Program-made: the position numbers and the translations under genes
Notes under the pieces: generated by a model
Database searches by the model: none
Seen by the model: the letters and a program-made list of their open reading frames with translations, nothing else
What the model was told of the DNA's origin: nothing
Assembly (NCBI RefSeq): GCF_000813985.1
Contig: NZ_JWLJ01000004.1
Coordinates: 62,001-126,000, forward strand
Origin: Ruegeria sp. ANG-R
GTDB lineage: Bacteria > Pseudomonadota > Alphaproteobacteria > Rhodobacterales > Rhodobacteraceae
Direction: 5' to 3'
DNA length: 64,000 bases
Shown: positions 18,842 to 28,850 of the stretch, one piece after another
How positions within the stretch are numbered: the stretch's first letter is position 1
Layout of the letters: each line of letters opens with the position of its first letter

Positions 18842-19975
18842 TTATCCATCCTTGTCCGTCCGGAACCATGATTCCGGGTCCACTGGGCTGTTATCCTGTC
18901 TGACCTCTATATAGAGCGTTTCTGACCGGTCAGTACCAGTGCCATCACCGCTTGTTGACATAATCGCGCCGATTTCCGGGGTTTCGCCCGGCATAAGACC
19001 TACCGGAGCCCCCTCGGGGATCACTTCGCCTGTCTGTCCATATACCTCCTGCAGGCCTGAGAACACAAAAAGCAGCCCGGGTTGCGGCTCGAGGATCACC
19101 AGATTTCCGAGATCCAGCAAAGGCCCTCGGTAGCGGATCGTGGCGGAGGTCGGCGACGTTACCAGGGCTCGGGGTCGTGTGCCCAGCACAAGACCGGGGC
19201 GGGTCACGCCTGCGGCATCCGTTTCGCCTGCCCGGTGAAGCAGTACACCCTGTGCAGGCAATGTGATCTGGCCTTTGCGGCCCGAGACATCGGCATTGGT
19301 GACGGCAATCTCTCCTTCGGAAATCTCCGATAACCCGCTGGCAAACCCATCCAACGTTTCCGTAGACGAAATCAGAATAGCGGTACGCACAGGGTCTTCC
19401 ACAAAACGGCGCGGCAGGTCGGTGCGATCGGCGATGGCCTCGCTCAACTGTGTGCGGGCATCCTGTACACCTGTCAAACCTTCGGTCAGCGTATTGGCGG
19501 CACTTTGCTGGAGCTGGCGCAAAGTCTGAACTTCCTGCAGGTCATGGGCCAGAGCTTGCGCCTGCGCGTTCAGGCCGGGCGTGACCTCTGACAGCATCAT
19601 GCCCGTACGTGCGGCCCCCAACGGGCCGGAAGGATGCAGCATCAGTACCGGAGGTGCCGTGGTTTCGATGGTCTGCAGAACACCCAGCAACTGCGCCACC
19701 TCCTGCTCCCTCACCTGCAGTTCGGCTGTCAGCTGTGCCTCGCGCAAAGCGGCGCGGCGCAAACCGTCGCGCATAGCCGTCAGGCCGGCCTCGTAGGCTT
19801 GTATCGTTTCGGTCAGCGCGCGCACCCGGTCACGGGCGCTTTCAGCGTCTGTCAGGGATATCGACGCTTGCTCGAGCATCGCGGCCGCCTCCAGCGCCGC
19901 ATTTGACGGGCTGGTTTGGGCGACGACGGGTGCAGACCATATCAACACCGCTGCAAGGGCCGGTCGAAACCTCAT
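18842..19975 (-). CDS. EnvC-like murein hydrolase activator
   Basis: A 377-residue exported protein with a short signal peptide (residues 1-19, ending VVAQ), a long coiled coil (about 25-125 and again near 150-185) and a C-terminal LytM/M23-like beta domain (about 235-375). The metal-ligand histidines of active M23 peptidases are not seen at the expected places: the usual Y-x-H-L element reads FVFSGL. This is the EnvC situation, where the protein activates cell-wall amidases instead of cutting murein. It overlaps the gpmI stop by four bases and ends seven bases before ctpA. Confidence 0.85.
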   Translation of the reverse strand: MRFRPALAAVLIWSAPVVAQTSPSNAALEAAAMLEQASISLTDAESARDRVRALTETIQAYEAGLTAMRDGLRRAALREAQLTAELQVREQEVAQLLGVLQTIETTAPPVLMLHPSGPLGAARTGMMLSEVTPGLNAQAQALAHDLQEVQTLRQLQQSAANTLTEGLTGVQDARTQLSEAIADRTDLPRRFVEDPVRTAILISSTETLDGFASGLSEISEGEIAVTNADVSGRKGQITLPAQGVLLHRAGETDAAGVTRPGLVLGTRPRALVTSPTSATIRYRGPLLDLGNLVILEPQPGLLFVFSGLQEVYGQTGEVIPEGAPVGLMPGETPEIGAIMSTSGDGTGTDRSETLYIEVRQDNSPVDPESWFRTDKDG

Positions 19976-21489
19976 GTCAGCAGGCTTTCCCCGGTCATTT
20001 CAACGGGTTTCGGCAGCTCCATGAGTTGTAAAATGGTCGGCGCCAGATCTGCCAGCCGCCCATCGCGCAGACTTGCGCCGTCGGGGCCACCGACCAGCAC
20101 TACTGGAACGGGGTTCAACGTGTGTGCCGTGTGCGGACCACCTGTTTCCGGATCGATCATCATTTCGCAATTTCCATGATCTGCCGTCACGATCATCGCC
20201 CCCCCCACCTGCCGAAGCGCCGCAACAACCTTTGCCAGGCCTTGGTCCACAGCTTCGCACGCCTTGATCGCCGCTTGCAGATCGCCCGAATGACCAACCA
20301 TATCGGGATTGGCATAATTGGTGACGATCAAGTCGTATCCTTCGTGGATCGCCTCGACAAACTTCTCTGTCACCTGAGCCGAAGACATTTCGGGCTGCAG
20401 ATCATATGTCGCGACCTTGGGTGATTTCGGCATATATCTGTCTTCCCCGCCTTCGGGCTGTTCTTTGCCACCGTTGAGGAAGAATGTAACATGGGGGTAT
20501 TTCTCGGTCTCAGCCAGACGAAACTGGCGCAAGCCCTGTTTAGCGATCCACTCGCCCAAAGTGTTCACAATATCCCGCTTTGGGAACACCGTGGTCATAT
20601 AGCCGTTATGACCGTCGGAATACTCGACCATTCCCAGCAGCGCCGAAAGCTGCGGCCGCGGGCCCGTATCGAAATCGGCAAATCCAGGCTCGCCGATCGC
20701 GCGCAGGATTTCACGCGCCCGGTCGGCCCGGAAATTGAGGCAAAAGAAACCGTCGCCATCTTTGATCCCGGCATAGTCGCCCAGAACGGTCGGCGCGATG
20801 AACTCATCGGTTTCTGACTGGTTATAGGCATGATCCACGGCGAATTGGGCAGAGGTTTCCGCCCTGCCCTGCCCCTTGACGATGGCAGCATAGGCTTCGG
20901 ACACCCGTTCCCAGCGGTTGTCGCGATCCATGGCAAAATAACGCCCGCAAACAGTGGCGATTCTGGCCCCCTCGGGCAATCGATCCTGCAGTTCCGCCAG
21001 ATAGGTAAACGCAGATTTCGGAGGCACGTCACGCCCGTCGGTGATGGCGTGCATCACCACCGGGACGCCTGCATCGGTGATGGCCGTGGCGGCAGCCACT
21101 AAGTGATCCAGATGTCCATGCACTCCGCCATCGGACACCAAACCCATCAGATGCGCCGTGCCGTCCGCAGCCGTCACCTTTTCAATAAAATCCCGCAACG
21201 CTTTGTTTTCGAAGAAAGAGCCATCTTCGATAGCCAAATCGATCTGACCCAAATCCATCGCGACGATACGTCCTGCACCGATATTGGTATGTCCAACTTC
21301 GGAATTGCCCATCTGGCCACTGGGCAGCCCGACATCCGGGCCATGAGTGATCAGTTGCGCATGAGGACCCTCGGCCATAAGCGCGTCAAATGTAGGTGCA
21401 TCAGCCAGATAAGGAGCGTTGGCCGTCGTGTCGTCAGACAAACCCCAACCATCAAGGATGCACAGGACGACAGGTTTGGGGGCAGTCAT
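19972..21489 (-). CDS. gpmI: 2,3-bisphosphoglycerate-independent phosphoglycerate mutase
   Basis: A 505-residue manganese-dependent glycolytic enzyme interconverting 3- and 2-phosphoglycerate. The N-terminal CILDGWGLSDD metal motif, the phosphoserine loop MGNSEVGHTNIGAGR (near residues 59-73) and the C-terminal metal motif TADHGNCE are all present. Length is normal for the family. The ATG at 21489 is used because GGAG lies just upstream; an extra in-frame ATG at 21519 adds ten residues. The gene heads the gpmI-envC-ctpA operon with ATGA coupling to envC. Confidence 0.95.
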   Translation of the reverse strand: MTAPKPVVLCILDGWGLSDDTTANAPYLADAPTFDALMAEGPHAQLITHGPDVGLPSGQMGNSEVGHTNIGAGRIVAMDLGQIDLAIEDGSFFENKALRDFIEKVTAADGTAHLMGLVSDGGVHGHLDHLVAAATAITDAGVPVVMHAITDGRDVPPKSAFTYLAELQDRLPEGARIATVCGRYFAMDRDNRWERVSEAYAAIVKGQGRAETSAQFAVDHAYNQSETDEFIAPTVLGDYAGIKDGDGFFCLNFRADRAREILRAIGEPGFADFDTGPRPQLSALLGMVEYSDGHNGYMTTVFPKRDIVNTLGEWIAKQGLRQFRLAETEKYPHVTFFLNGGKEQPEGGEDRYMPKSPKVATYDLQPEMSSAQVTEKFVEAIHEGYDLIVTNYANPDMVGHSGDLQAAIKACEAVDQGLAKVVAALRQVGGAMIVTADHGNCEMMIDPETGGPHTAHTLNPVPVVLVGGPDGASLRDGRLADLAPTILQLMELPKPVEMTGESLLT

Positions 21490-21574
21490 GAAAGCTCTCC
21501 GGTTGCGGCTCGTGGTCATCTTTTAATCCCAGCCCGCGCAGGGTTGAACCTTGATTACGCCGTTTCGGGCAGAA

Positions 21575-23251
21575 TTAATCTTTCTTGCCCACATAATCAC
21601 CGTAGGGCCGCGCTTTGCGGTTGCGATATTTGACCGTCAACTCAAGCGGCGTCTCGTTTTCGTCGTAGATGCCGATAATCACCCCGGTGCCCCGGCTTGA
21701 ACCTCGCATGTCCAGCAGTTGCTGTTCGGAACGGGTTGTGCGCTGCGATTGGCGGCGGGTCCAGGCGAACAGGTGATCGTACATCTGCGTGATTACATCC
21801 ACGTGGTCCGCGCTTTCGCCCAAATCGATCAGCTCATTCGGATCGTTCTCGAGATCGAACAGAATCGGGCGATGCCCACCCTCGCAGTGGATCAGCTTCC
21901 ATTTTTTGTTTGCGACCATGAACATAACCGCATCGCGAACTGACGAGTTCAACGCCTGCGCAATGGGCGAGGCCGAATAGTCATACTCGCAGATCACCAC
22001 ATCGCGCGGCGTATGATCGGCCCGCCCGTGCAGAAGAGGCAACAAGGAATGGCCCTCGAGGATATGACCTGTCGGTTCTCCTCCTGCGACCTCCAGAAAA
22101 GTGGGGGCGAGATCGATGGACTCGACCAGCGCATCGCAGGTAGTGCCGCGTGTGGCGTCAGCCTCGGGCGATGGGTCATAAATGATCAGAGGCATTCTGG
22201 TTGAAGCGTCGTGGAAGAAGGTCTTCTCTCCCATCCAGTGATCGCCCAGAAAATCTCCGTGGTCCGAGGTCAGCACGATCATGGTGTCCTGCATCCGCCC
22301 GGTTTGCTCCATCCAGTCGAACAGCCGCCCCATCTGGTCGTCGGCTTGTTTGATCAGACCCATGTAGGCAGGAATGACCGCCTCGCGCACATCGTCGCGT
22401 GAGAATGCCTGGCCGATTTTCGTGTCCATGAATGCCTTGAGTACCGGATGTGCATTCTGCCGCTCGGCCTCGGACCGGACGACGGGCAGAACGTGCGCGG
22501 GACCATACATCGAGGCATAGGGCTCGGGCACGATATAGGGCCAATGTGGTTTGATATAACTAAGATGGCAGCACCAAGGCCCCTCGTGACTTTCCATGAA
22601 CTCGATGCCGCGGGTGGTCAAATAGGGTGTTTCGCTGTCTTCCTCGGCAATGTTCGCGGCCTCGGACGAGTTTTTCAGGAACCAACCCGACAGAACGTTG
22701 CCCTCTGCATCCAGCCCGGAATTGGCAAAGTCGTGCCACGGGTTGTCGCTCTCATACCCTTTTTCCGCCAGATACTGATTGTACTTCCTGGCACCTTCAG
22801 GGTCATAAAACCCATCCGGCCCCTCGGGGCGCATCCCATCGTCCCGCTCGAAGACGTCAAAGCCACATTCCGCCACACGTGCACCGATCAGGCTGTCGGG
22901 TTCAAGCCCCAGCCGGGCCATGCCTTCGGCATCGGCGCGCATGTGGGTTTTGCCGACCAACCAGCACTCCATCCCCGCTTTGCGCAGATGATCGCCCATT
23001 GTGATCTCCCCGACTTTCAGCGGGATGCCATTCCAGGACGCACCGTGCGAATGCACATACCGACCCGTATAGGTCGACATGCGGGAACTGCCGCAGATCG
23101 GGGACTGGATATAGGCACGCGTGAACCGGACGCCCATCGAGGCGAGACGGTCAATATTTGGTGTGTGAAGATGCGGATGTCCGTAGCAGCTGAGGTAGTC
23201 CCAGCGCAATTGGTCGAACATAATGAAAAGGATGTTCTTGGCTTTGCTCAT
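21575..23251 (-). CDS. Sulfatase-fold hydrolase (sulfatase / phosphonate monoester hydrolase type)
   Basis: A 558-residue cytoplasmic enzyme of the alkaline-phosphatase superfamily. Metal-site residues appear in IMFDQLRWD (Asp13, Gln14) and TSDHGDFLGDH (near residue 330). The position that becomes formylglycine is Cys53 in CGSSR, followed by MSTYTGRY; the usual sulfatase motif is CxPSR, so the proline is replaced by serine. Absence of a signal peptide and the overall length fit phosphonate monoester hydrolases and related phospho-/sulfodiesterases better than exported arylsulfatases. The substrate is unknown. It follows nqrM on the same strand by 15 bp. Confidence 0.8.
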   Translation of the reverse strand: MSKAKNILFIMFDQLRWDYLSCYGHPHLHTPNIDRLASMGVRFTRAYIQSPICGSSRMSTYTGRYVHSHGASWNGIPLKVGEITMGDHLRKAGMECWLVGKTHMRADAEGMARLGLEPDSLIGARVAECGFDVFERDDGMRPEGPDGFYDPEGARKYNQYLAEKGYESDNPWHDFANSGLDAEGNVLSGWFLKNSSEAANIAEEDSETPYLTTRGIEFMESHEGPWCCHLSYIKPHWPYIVPEPYASMYGPAHVLPVVRSEAERQNAHPVLKAFMDTKIGQAFSRDDVREAVIPAYMGLIKQADDQMGRLFDWMEQTGRMQDTMIVLTSDHGDFLGDHWMGEKTFFHDASTRMPLIIYDPSPEADATRGTTCDALVESIDLAPTFLEVAGGEPTGHILEGHSLLPLLHGRADHTPRDVVICEYDYSASPIAQALNSSVRDAVMFMVANKKWKLIHCEGGHRPILFDLENDPNELIDLGESADHVDVITQMYDHLFAWTRRQSQRTTRSEQQLLDMRGSSRGTGVIIGIYDENETPLELTVKYRNRKARPYGDYVGKKD

Positions 23252-23266
23252 GCCAAGAGGGTTATC

Positions 23267-23497
23267 CTAGCCTTCCATCTGTTGCAGCATCTTTTTCGCG
23301 CGCTTGCACTGCAATTGATCCCGCAGCGGGCTGTCGGGGTCGATATCTTTCTGGCAAACAACACATTTGTCGGCACCCGAGATCGCGTTCAGACCACCGC
23401 AGCTGCCCTTGATGGTCTTGCCCATCAACATCACACCCAGGGACATTCCGACCATGATGATCAGCAACAACACAAATGCCAGAATAAAGGTGCTCAT
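23267..23497 (-). CDS. nqrM: Na+-NQR maturation protein NqrM
   Basis: A 76-residue membrane-anchored protein: one N-terminal helix (residues 3-25) and then a cysteine-rich tail with Cys33 in KGSCGGLN, Cys45 and Cys48 in CVVCQKD, and Cys64. This is the NqrM (DUF539) pattern; the family is needed for assembly of the iron centre between NqrD and NqrE of the sodium-pumping NADH:quinone reductase. It lies just downstream of apbE, the other NQR maturation gene, which supports the assignment. The structural nqr genes are about 3 kb away. Confidence 0.9.
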   Translation of the reverse strand: MSTFILAFVLLLIIMVGMSLGVMLMGKTIKGSCGGLNAISGADKCVVCQKDIDPDSPLRDQLQCKRAKKMLQQMEG

Positions 23498-23512
23498 ACC
23501 GGTTCCTGCCGA

Positions 23513-24538
23513 TCAGTTGGTCCCCTGCGCATCCTTGAACGCGCTGCTTTGTACGGTGATATACGCTTCTTCGTCGCTTGTCACATCCCGCGAGATAAAA
23601 AACACGGCAAGTTTATGTTTCTCGGCGAGTTCCAGACCTCTTTCCTGGCCTAAGGCGAGCATCGCCGTCGCCCAGGCGTCCGCCATCATCGCGTTTTCCG
23701 CCAATGCCGTGACAGAGGTTGTCCGGTGGGTGATCGGACGACCCGTTGTCGGATCGATAATGTGCGAATAACGCACGCCGTCCTGTTCGAAGAAGTTCTT
23801 GTAATCGCCCGACGTTGCCATGCCCAGATTGTCGAGCGGCACGATCAGCTGTATCCCCTGCGCTCCGGTTTCGGGTTTTTCGATACCGATCTGCCAGCTT
23901 TCTCCCTTGTCATTCTGACCCATGGCAACCAGATCGCCGCCGATCTCAACCATATAGTTTTCGATCCCGGCCTCACGCAGCCGTTCGGCAACCGCATCGA
24001 TGCCGTATCCTTTGGCGATAGCCGACAGGTTGACCCCAACATCTGCGTCTGACTTGGCCAGAGTGCCTGCCGCGCTATCCAGCGTCAGCAGCCGCGCTTG
24101 CCCCACCTGCGCCAAGGCTGCCTCGATATCGGCATCGGCAGGAACCGGGTCTTCGGGTTTACGGGGGCCAAAGCCCCACAGCTCGATCAATGGACCCAGA
24201 GTAACATCAAATGTACCGTCGGATTTGGCATGAACCTCGTTTGCGGCTTCGATCACGAGCGCAAACTCATCCGACACAGGTATCGGGTCCGTGCTGGTCG
24301 AGGCGGAGAATGTCGAAACCTCGGACGCCGGGTCCCAGTTGGACATTTTTGCATTGACCTGCGCCAGTGTCTCCTGAACCGCAGTGCCAAGGGCGGCCTC
24401 GTCCAGATCATCGCCAATCGCGGTGATATTGAAGGTTGTGCCCATGGTTTCGCCAGACAGGCGCACCACATCAGGTTCCTTGTCAAACAGGCAGGCTGAA
24501 ACGAACAGCAGCGAGGCCAGGGCAATCAGAGGGCGCAT
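23513..24538 (-). CDS. apbE: FAD:protein FMN transferase (ApbE), lipoprotein
   Basis: The 341-residue protein has a lipoprotein signal with lipobox VSAC (Cys16), so it is probably anchored at the outer face of the inner membrane. Flavin-transferase motifs are GTTFNITA near the N-terminus, NLSAIAKGYGID, and HIIDPTTGRPI followed by the metal-binding TALAENAMMADAWATAM. ApbE attaches FMN through phosphodiester bonds to threonines of NqrB and NqrC, both encoded nearby. The ATG at 24538 has AGGAGA upstream and starts the signal; an earlier in-frame ATG at 24598 is unlikely. It is followed by nqrM after 15 bp. Confidence 0.93.
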   Translation of the reverse strand: MRPLIALASLLFVSACLFDKEPDVVRLSGETMGTTFNITAIGDDLDEAALGTAVQETLAQVNAKMSNWDPASEVSTFSASTSTDPIPVSDEFALVIEAANEVHAKSDGTFDVTLGPLIELWGFGPRKPEDPVPADADIEAALAQVGQARLLTLDSAAGTLAKSDADVGVNLSAIAKGYGIDAVAERLREAGIENYMVEIGGDLVAMGQNDKGESWQIGIEKPETGAQGIQLIVPLDNLGMATSGDYKNFFEQDGVRYSHIIDPTTGRPITHRTTSVTALAENAMMADAWATAMLALGQERGLELAEKHKLAVFFISRDVTSDEEAYITVQSSAFKDAQGTN

Positions 24539-24605
24539 GGGACAGTCTCCTGGGAGTGTTCTTGCCCGGCATATGCCAGCGGCCCTGATCAGAGTCAAAC
24601 CGGCG

Positions 24606-24791
24606 TCAGATCTTCAGCGGCAGAAACGCCAGCGCAACAAGCCCGACGGCGGCCGGGATGCCGAATAACCAAGCGCGCTTTTGCCAGCCCCGAGGCTGCT
24701 GTTTCCACGCCATACGAAAATTGTGACCGCATACAACCACGGCAAAAAAGATAAGCGCAGCCACGGGCGGGGTCAGGTACAGGTTGCTCAC
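24606..24791 (-). CDS. Small two-helix membrane protein next to apbE
   Basis: A 61-residue protein with a GTG start and a clear AAGGAG ribosome site ten bases upstream. Two hydrophobic helices (about 9-22 and 43-58) flank a basic loop RMAWKQQPRGWQKRAW. I do not recognise the family. It ends 67 bp before apbE on the same strand, so it may belong to the NQR maturation operon apbE-nqrM, perhaps as an accessory or small assembly factor. That role is inferred from position only. Confidence 0.6.
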   Translation of the reverse strand: MSNLYLTPPVAALIFFAVVVCGHNFRMAWKQQPRGWQKRAWLFGIPAAVGLVALAFLPLKI

Positions 24792-24914
24792 AGGTATGGA
24801 ACTCCTTGTAATGTGGCCAAGTTACGCCGGTTTTCGAAATTGTACCCTATACAGGGCCAGTCCCTGCGGTAAGGTAGAAGGTAAGGACACTACCGGTGAA
24901 AGAGGAGACCGCCC

Positions 24915-25439
24915 ATGGCCCCAAGCTCTTACCAGCCCCCGACACGTGGCGACAAGGCCGGGTCGGCGACCCGAAGCCAATCAGTCGAAACCAACTTGTC
25001 GCATACTCAGACAACCGTTGCGAAGTTGCTGGAAGGCAAAGGGGATGCCGTTTTTTCCGTACGGCCCAATGACACGATTCATTCAGTCGTGGATATCCTG
25101 CGCGAAAAACGCATCGGCGCGGTTGTTGTGACGGATCAGAATGGTGCATTGCAGGGCATCCTGTCCGAACGTGATATCGTGCGCCGGATGGCGGAAACGC
25201 CCGGTCAGACCCTGCCGCAGTCAGTGGCTGATCTGATGACGACCGAGGTCAAGACCTGCACACCCGAAGATTATCTGAACGACGTTCTGAAAACCATGAC
25301 AGAAGGCCGGTTTCGCCACATGCCGGTGTTGAGCGACGGCAACCTGCGGGGCGTCATCACCATCGGCGACGTGGTGCATTTCCGGTTGAAAGAACTGGAA
25401 TACGAAGCCTTGAAGATGAAGCAAATGATCGTCGGTTAG
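24915..25439 (+). CDS. CBS-domain-pair protein
   Basis: A 174-residue soluble protein made of two CBS motifs (about residues 35-95 and 105-165) after a flexible 30-residue leader. Family features include VVDILREKRIGAVVVTD, GILSERDIVRRM and GVITIGDVVHFRL. Stand-alone CBS pairs bind adenine nucleotides and sense energy state; no catalytic domain is attached. The ATG follows AGAGGAGACC. It is the only plus-strand gene inside the NQR region and is convergent with the phosphatase gene, whose stop lies four bases beyond its own. Confidence 0.9.
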   Translation: MAPSSYQPPTRGDKAGSATRSQSVETNLSHTQTTVAKLLEGKGDAVFSVRPNDTIHSVVDILREKRIGAVVVTDQNGALQGILSERDIVRRMAETPGQTLPQSVADLMTTEVKTCTPEDYLNDVLKTMTEGRFRHMPVLSDGNLRGVITIGDVVHFRLKELEYEALKMKQMIVG

Positions 25440-25443
25440 AGGT

Positions 25444-26223
25444 TTACACGGAGAATTTCGCGATACCGGTACGACCGGCCGAAATAAAACGAACGGTTCC
25501 GGTTGAAATTTCTGCGGCTGTAAGCTGATCCGTTAAGAATGCTCCCGTATCTATGGAAATGACATCGTTCTTGATCTGCGGCGTGTCGACAATCGTATGG
25601 CCGTGAACAACCCAACGCCCGTCCTTCCGGCGTTTCTCAGGAAACCGCGGATGTCCCCAAAGGCACGTTCTGGCATGTTGTTTGTCGACCTCTTGTGACG
25701 GATCAAGCGCGGCGTGAACGACCGTCACATTCCCGCTCGACCAAGTCAGGGGCTGACAAAGCAGCCACTCCAACAGAGGTTGCCCCATCGCTTGCTGCAA
25801 CTGCTCGGCCACGGTTTCCGGCTCGGAGAGATCGGTATTTGCCAGACCAAAGGAGGCTAACGTTTGGGCGCCGCCGTTATGTAGCCAAACGCGCTCCAAT
25901 CGCCTCGGATCATTCAGAAAACCGAGCAGCATGTCCTCATGATTGCCTTTCAGGCAGATTGCTCGTTTTTCCGGACCGGTGCTGAGGTGGCGCAGCTGGC
26001 GCAGCACATGCGCGCTATAACCTCCCCTGTCGACATAGTCGCCCACAAACACCAGCGGGCAATCATCATCCAGCGCCGGAAGAAGCGTCTGCAAAAGATC
26101 GAGCCTGCCGTGTATGTCTCCGATCGCGTAAAACTTTTCTGCAGGCGCCAGTGTGGACAGGTCCACCGCCTGATTGGTCTGCGCTTTCGGCGCGACAAGC
26201 CTTTTGATCCAATCAGATAACAT
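25444..26223 (-). CDS. PPP-family metallophosphatase (serine/threonine phosphatase type)
   Basis: A 259-residue cytoplasmic dinuclear-metal phosphatase. The PPP signatures are in order: GDIHGR (near residues 35-40), GDYVDRG (61-67), GNHED (92-96), the later histidine in VVHAALDPS, and VHGHTIVDTP. Bacterial members dephosphorylate phosphoserine/threonine proteins or Ap4A-type nucleotides, which sequence cannot separate. It starts 131 bp downstream of nqrF on the same strand, so it could be read through from the nqr operon. Confidence 0.88.
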   Translation of the reverse strand: MLSDWIKRLVAPKAQTNQAVDLSTLAPAEKFYAIGDIHGRLDLLQTLLPALDDDCPLVFVGDYVDRGGYSAHVLRQLRHLSTGPEKRAICLKGNHEDMLLGFLNDPRRLERVWLHNGGAQTLASFGLANTDLSEPETVAEQLQQAMGQPLLEWLLCQPLTWSSGNVTVVHAALDPSQEVDKQHARTCLWGHPRFPEKRRKDGRWVVHGHTIVDTPQIKNDVISIDTGAFLTDQLTAAEISTGTVRFISAGRTGIAKFSV

Positions 26224-26354
26224 GTGTCCTGCTGCCTAGAGCGGTGGAATCAGCGCGGCAATCGTCAAATACAAAGCTCTGGTGCTGGTCGTGCAACCAA
26301 TGCAGAGCCGAACAAAATTCGGTCGACCCCGTTCCCGGAGCCGACCAATATTTC

Positions 26355-27578
26355 TTATCCGCCGAAATCGTCCAGCATGATATCTTCGCGATCCACACCC
26401 AGATCCAGCAGCATGTTGATGACCGACTGGTTCATGATTGGTGGGCCGCACATGTAGTATTCGCAATCCTCGGGCGCTGGGTGGTTCTTGAGGTATTCTT
26501 CGAACAACACGTTATGGATGAAACCGGTATAGCCTTTCCAGTCATCCTCTGGCTGGGCATCCGACAAGGCCACGTGCCAATCGAAATTGTCGAATTCCTC
26601 GGCCAGCGTGTCGAAATCCTCGACAAAGAACATCTCTTTTTTCGAGCGCGCACCATACCAGAAGCTGATCTTGCGATTGCGGTTCTCAAGGCGTTTGAGC
26701 TGATCGAAGATGTGGCTGCGCATCGGGGCCATGCCAGCGCCGCCACCGATGAAGACCATCTCTTTCTCGGTCTCGCGAGCAAAGAACTCACCGAAGGGAC
26801 CAGAGATCGTGACCTTGTCGCCCGGTTTCAGGTTAAAGATGTAGGACGACATCTGACCCGGAGGGATGCCCTCGGACCCCGGAGGCGGCGAGGCGACCCG
26901 GACGTTAAGCATGATCATGCCCTTCTCATCCGGGTAGTTGGCCATCGAATAGGCACGCTCAATGGGCTCGGCCACAGTGGATTTGTACTGCCACAGATTG
27001 AAGCGGTCCCAATCTTCCCGGTATTCTTCTTCGACGTCGAAATCGGTATAGGCCAACTGGTGCGCAGGCGCTTCGATCTGGATGTACCCGCCAGCGCGGA
27101 AGTTCACATCTTCGCCTTCGGGCAGGTCCAGTGTCAGAGCTTTGATGAAGGTTGCCACGTTTTCGTTGGAGCGAACGGTGCATTCCCACTTTTTGACGCC
27201 GAACACCTCTTCGGGGACTTCGATATCCATATCCTGCTTGACGGCAACCTGACAGGACAGTCGGTCGCCACAAGATGCTTCGCGTTTAGTGATGTGGCTT
27301 TCTTCGGTTGGCAGGATTGATCCGCCGCCCGAATGCACCTTGACCCGACATTGCGCACAGGTACCTCCGCCACCACAGGCAGAGGGGACGAACAGTTTCT
27401 CGGCTGCCAGTGTTTGCAGCAACTTACCGCCTGCAGGTACGGCGATTGTCTTCTCGCCATTGATGGTGATGTTGACGTTACCGGTCGACACCAGCTTGGA
27501 ACGGGCCGCCATGATGATGGCCACCAACGCAAGAACGATCAGGGTAAAGAGGATTACGCCAAGGCTAAAAGTTTCCAT
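26355..27578 (-). CDS. nqrF: Na+-translocating NADH:quinone reductase subunit F
   Basis: The 407-residue subunit is where NADH enters the sodium pump. One N-terminal helix (residues 5-24) anchors it; a plant-type [2Fe-2S] domain follows with Cys68, Cys74, Cys77 and Cys109 in the spacing of Vibrio NqrF. The ferredoxin-reductase domain has the FAD segment AYSMANYP and the NADH-binding [14 protein letters not shown]. The C-terminus [10 protein letters not shown] is the family ending. It is the last gene of the nqrABCDEF operon, 10 bp after nqrE. Confidence 0.97.
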   Translation of the reverse strand: METFSLGVILFTLIVLALVAIIMAARSKLVSTGNVNITINGEKTIAVPAGGKLLQTLAAEKLFVPSACGGGGTCAQCRVKVHSGGGSILPTEESHITKREASCGDRLSCQVAVKQDMDIEVPEEVFGVKKWECTVRSNENVATFIKALTLDLPEGEDVNFRAGGYIQIEAPAHQLAYTDFDVEEEYREDWDRFNLWQYKSTVAEPIERAYSMANYPDEKGMIMLNVRVASPPPGSEGIPPGQMSSYIFNLKPGDKVTISGPFGEFFARETEKEMVFIGGGAGMAPMRSHIFDQLKRLENRNRKISFWYGARSKKEMFFVEDFDTLAEEFDNFDWHVALSDAQPEDDWKGYTGFIHNVLFEEYLKNHPAPEDCEYYMCGPPIMNQSVINMLLDLGVDREDIMLDDFGG

Positions 27579-27588
27579 TGCGCCCTCC

Positions 27589-28196
27589 TTACAGTTTCAC
27601 GCCCGAGAAGGACATGAAGGCCATCGCCATCAGTCCCGCGGTGATGAAGGTGATGCCTAGCCCTTGCAGGCCATCGGGAATATCGGAATATTTCAGCTTT
27701 TCGCGCACGCCCGCCATTGCGGTGATCGCCAACGCCCAACCAAAACCCGATGAGATACCGTACGTGGCTGCTTCGGCAAAATTGTAATCCCGCTCCACCA
27801 TGAACAGCGAGCCACCAAGGATGGCACAGTTCACCGTGATCAGAGGCAGGAAGATTCCCAGCGCATTGTAAAGTGGCGGGAAATACTTATCGAGAACCAT
27901 CTCAAGGATCTGCACCATGGCTGCGATTACGCCGATATACGAGATCAGTCCAAGGAAGGTCAGGTCCACATCCGGGAAACCTGCCCAAGCAAGGGCGCCC
28001 GGCTTCAACAGATAGCTCAGCAGCAGGTTATTCGTGGGGACCGTGATCGCCTGCACGACCATGACCGAAATACCCAGACCCAGCGCGGTCGAAATCTTCT
28101 TGGATACGGCGATGAAGGTACACATCCCGAGGAAGAAGCTGAGCGCAAGGTTTTCGACAAAGATGGCCTTTACGGCCAGAGAGATAAGCCCTTCCA

Positions 28197-28197
<1 letters not shown>
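27589..28197 (-). CDS. nqrE: Na+-translocating NADH:quinone reductase subunit E
   Basis: A 202-residue integral membrane subunit with about six helices, homologous to NqrD and to RnfA. Conserved cysteines in [11 protein letters not shown] and in NCAILGG are the positions that, together with those of NqrD, ligate the iron centre in the membrane. Its ATG shares one base with the nqrD stop (TGATG), indicating translational coupling. Placed between nqrD and nqrF in standard order. Confidence 0.97.

Positions 28198-28849
<652 letters not shown>

Positions 28850-28850
<1 letters not shown>

Noticed and set aside
17735..18871. Plus-strand open frame of 378 codons
   Set aside because: It is antisense to ctpA, whose PDZ domain and Ser/Lys motifs are complete; composition is that of a shadow frame.
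22448..23653. Plus-strand open frame of 401 codons
   Set aside because: It runs opposite the sulfatase-fold gene, nqrM and the end of apbE, all convincing genes, and has no ribosome-binding site or motif.
26308..26322. CCGAA/TTCGG hairpin after nqrF as terminator
   Set aside because: The stem is only five pairs and no T-run follows on the minus strand; too weak to annotate.
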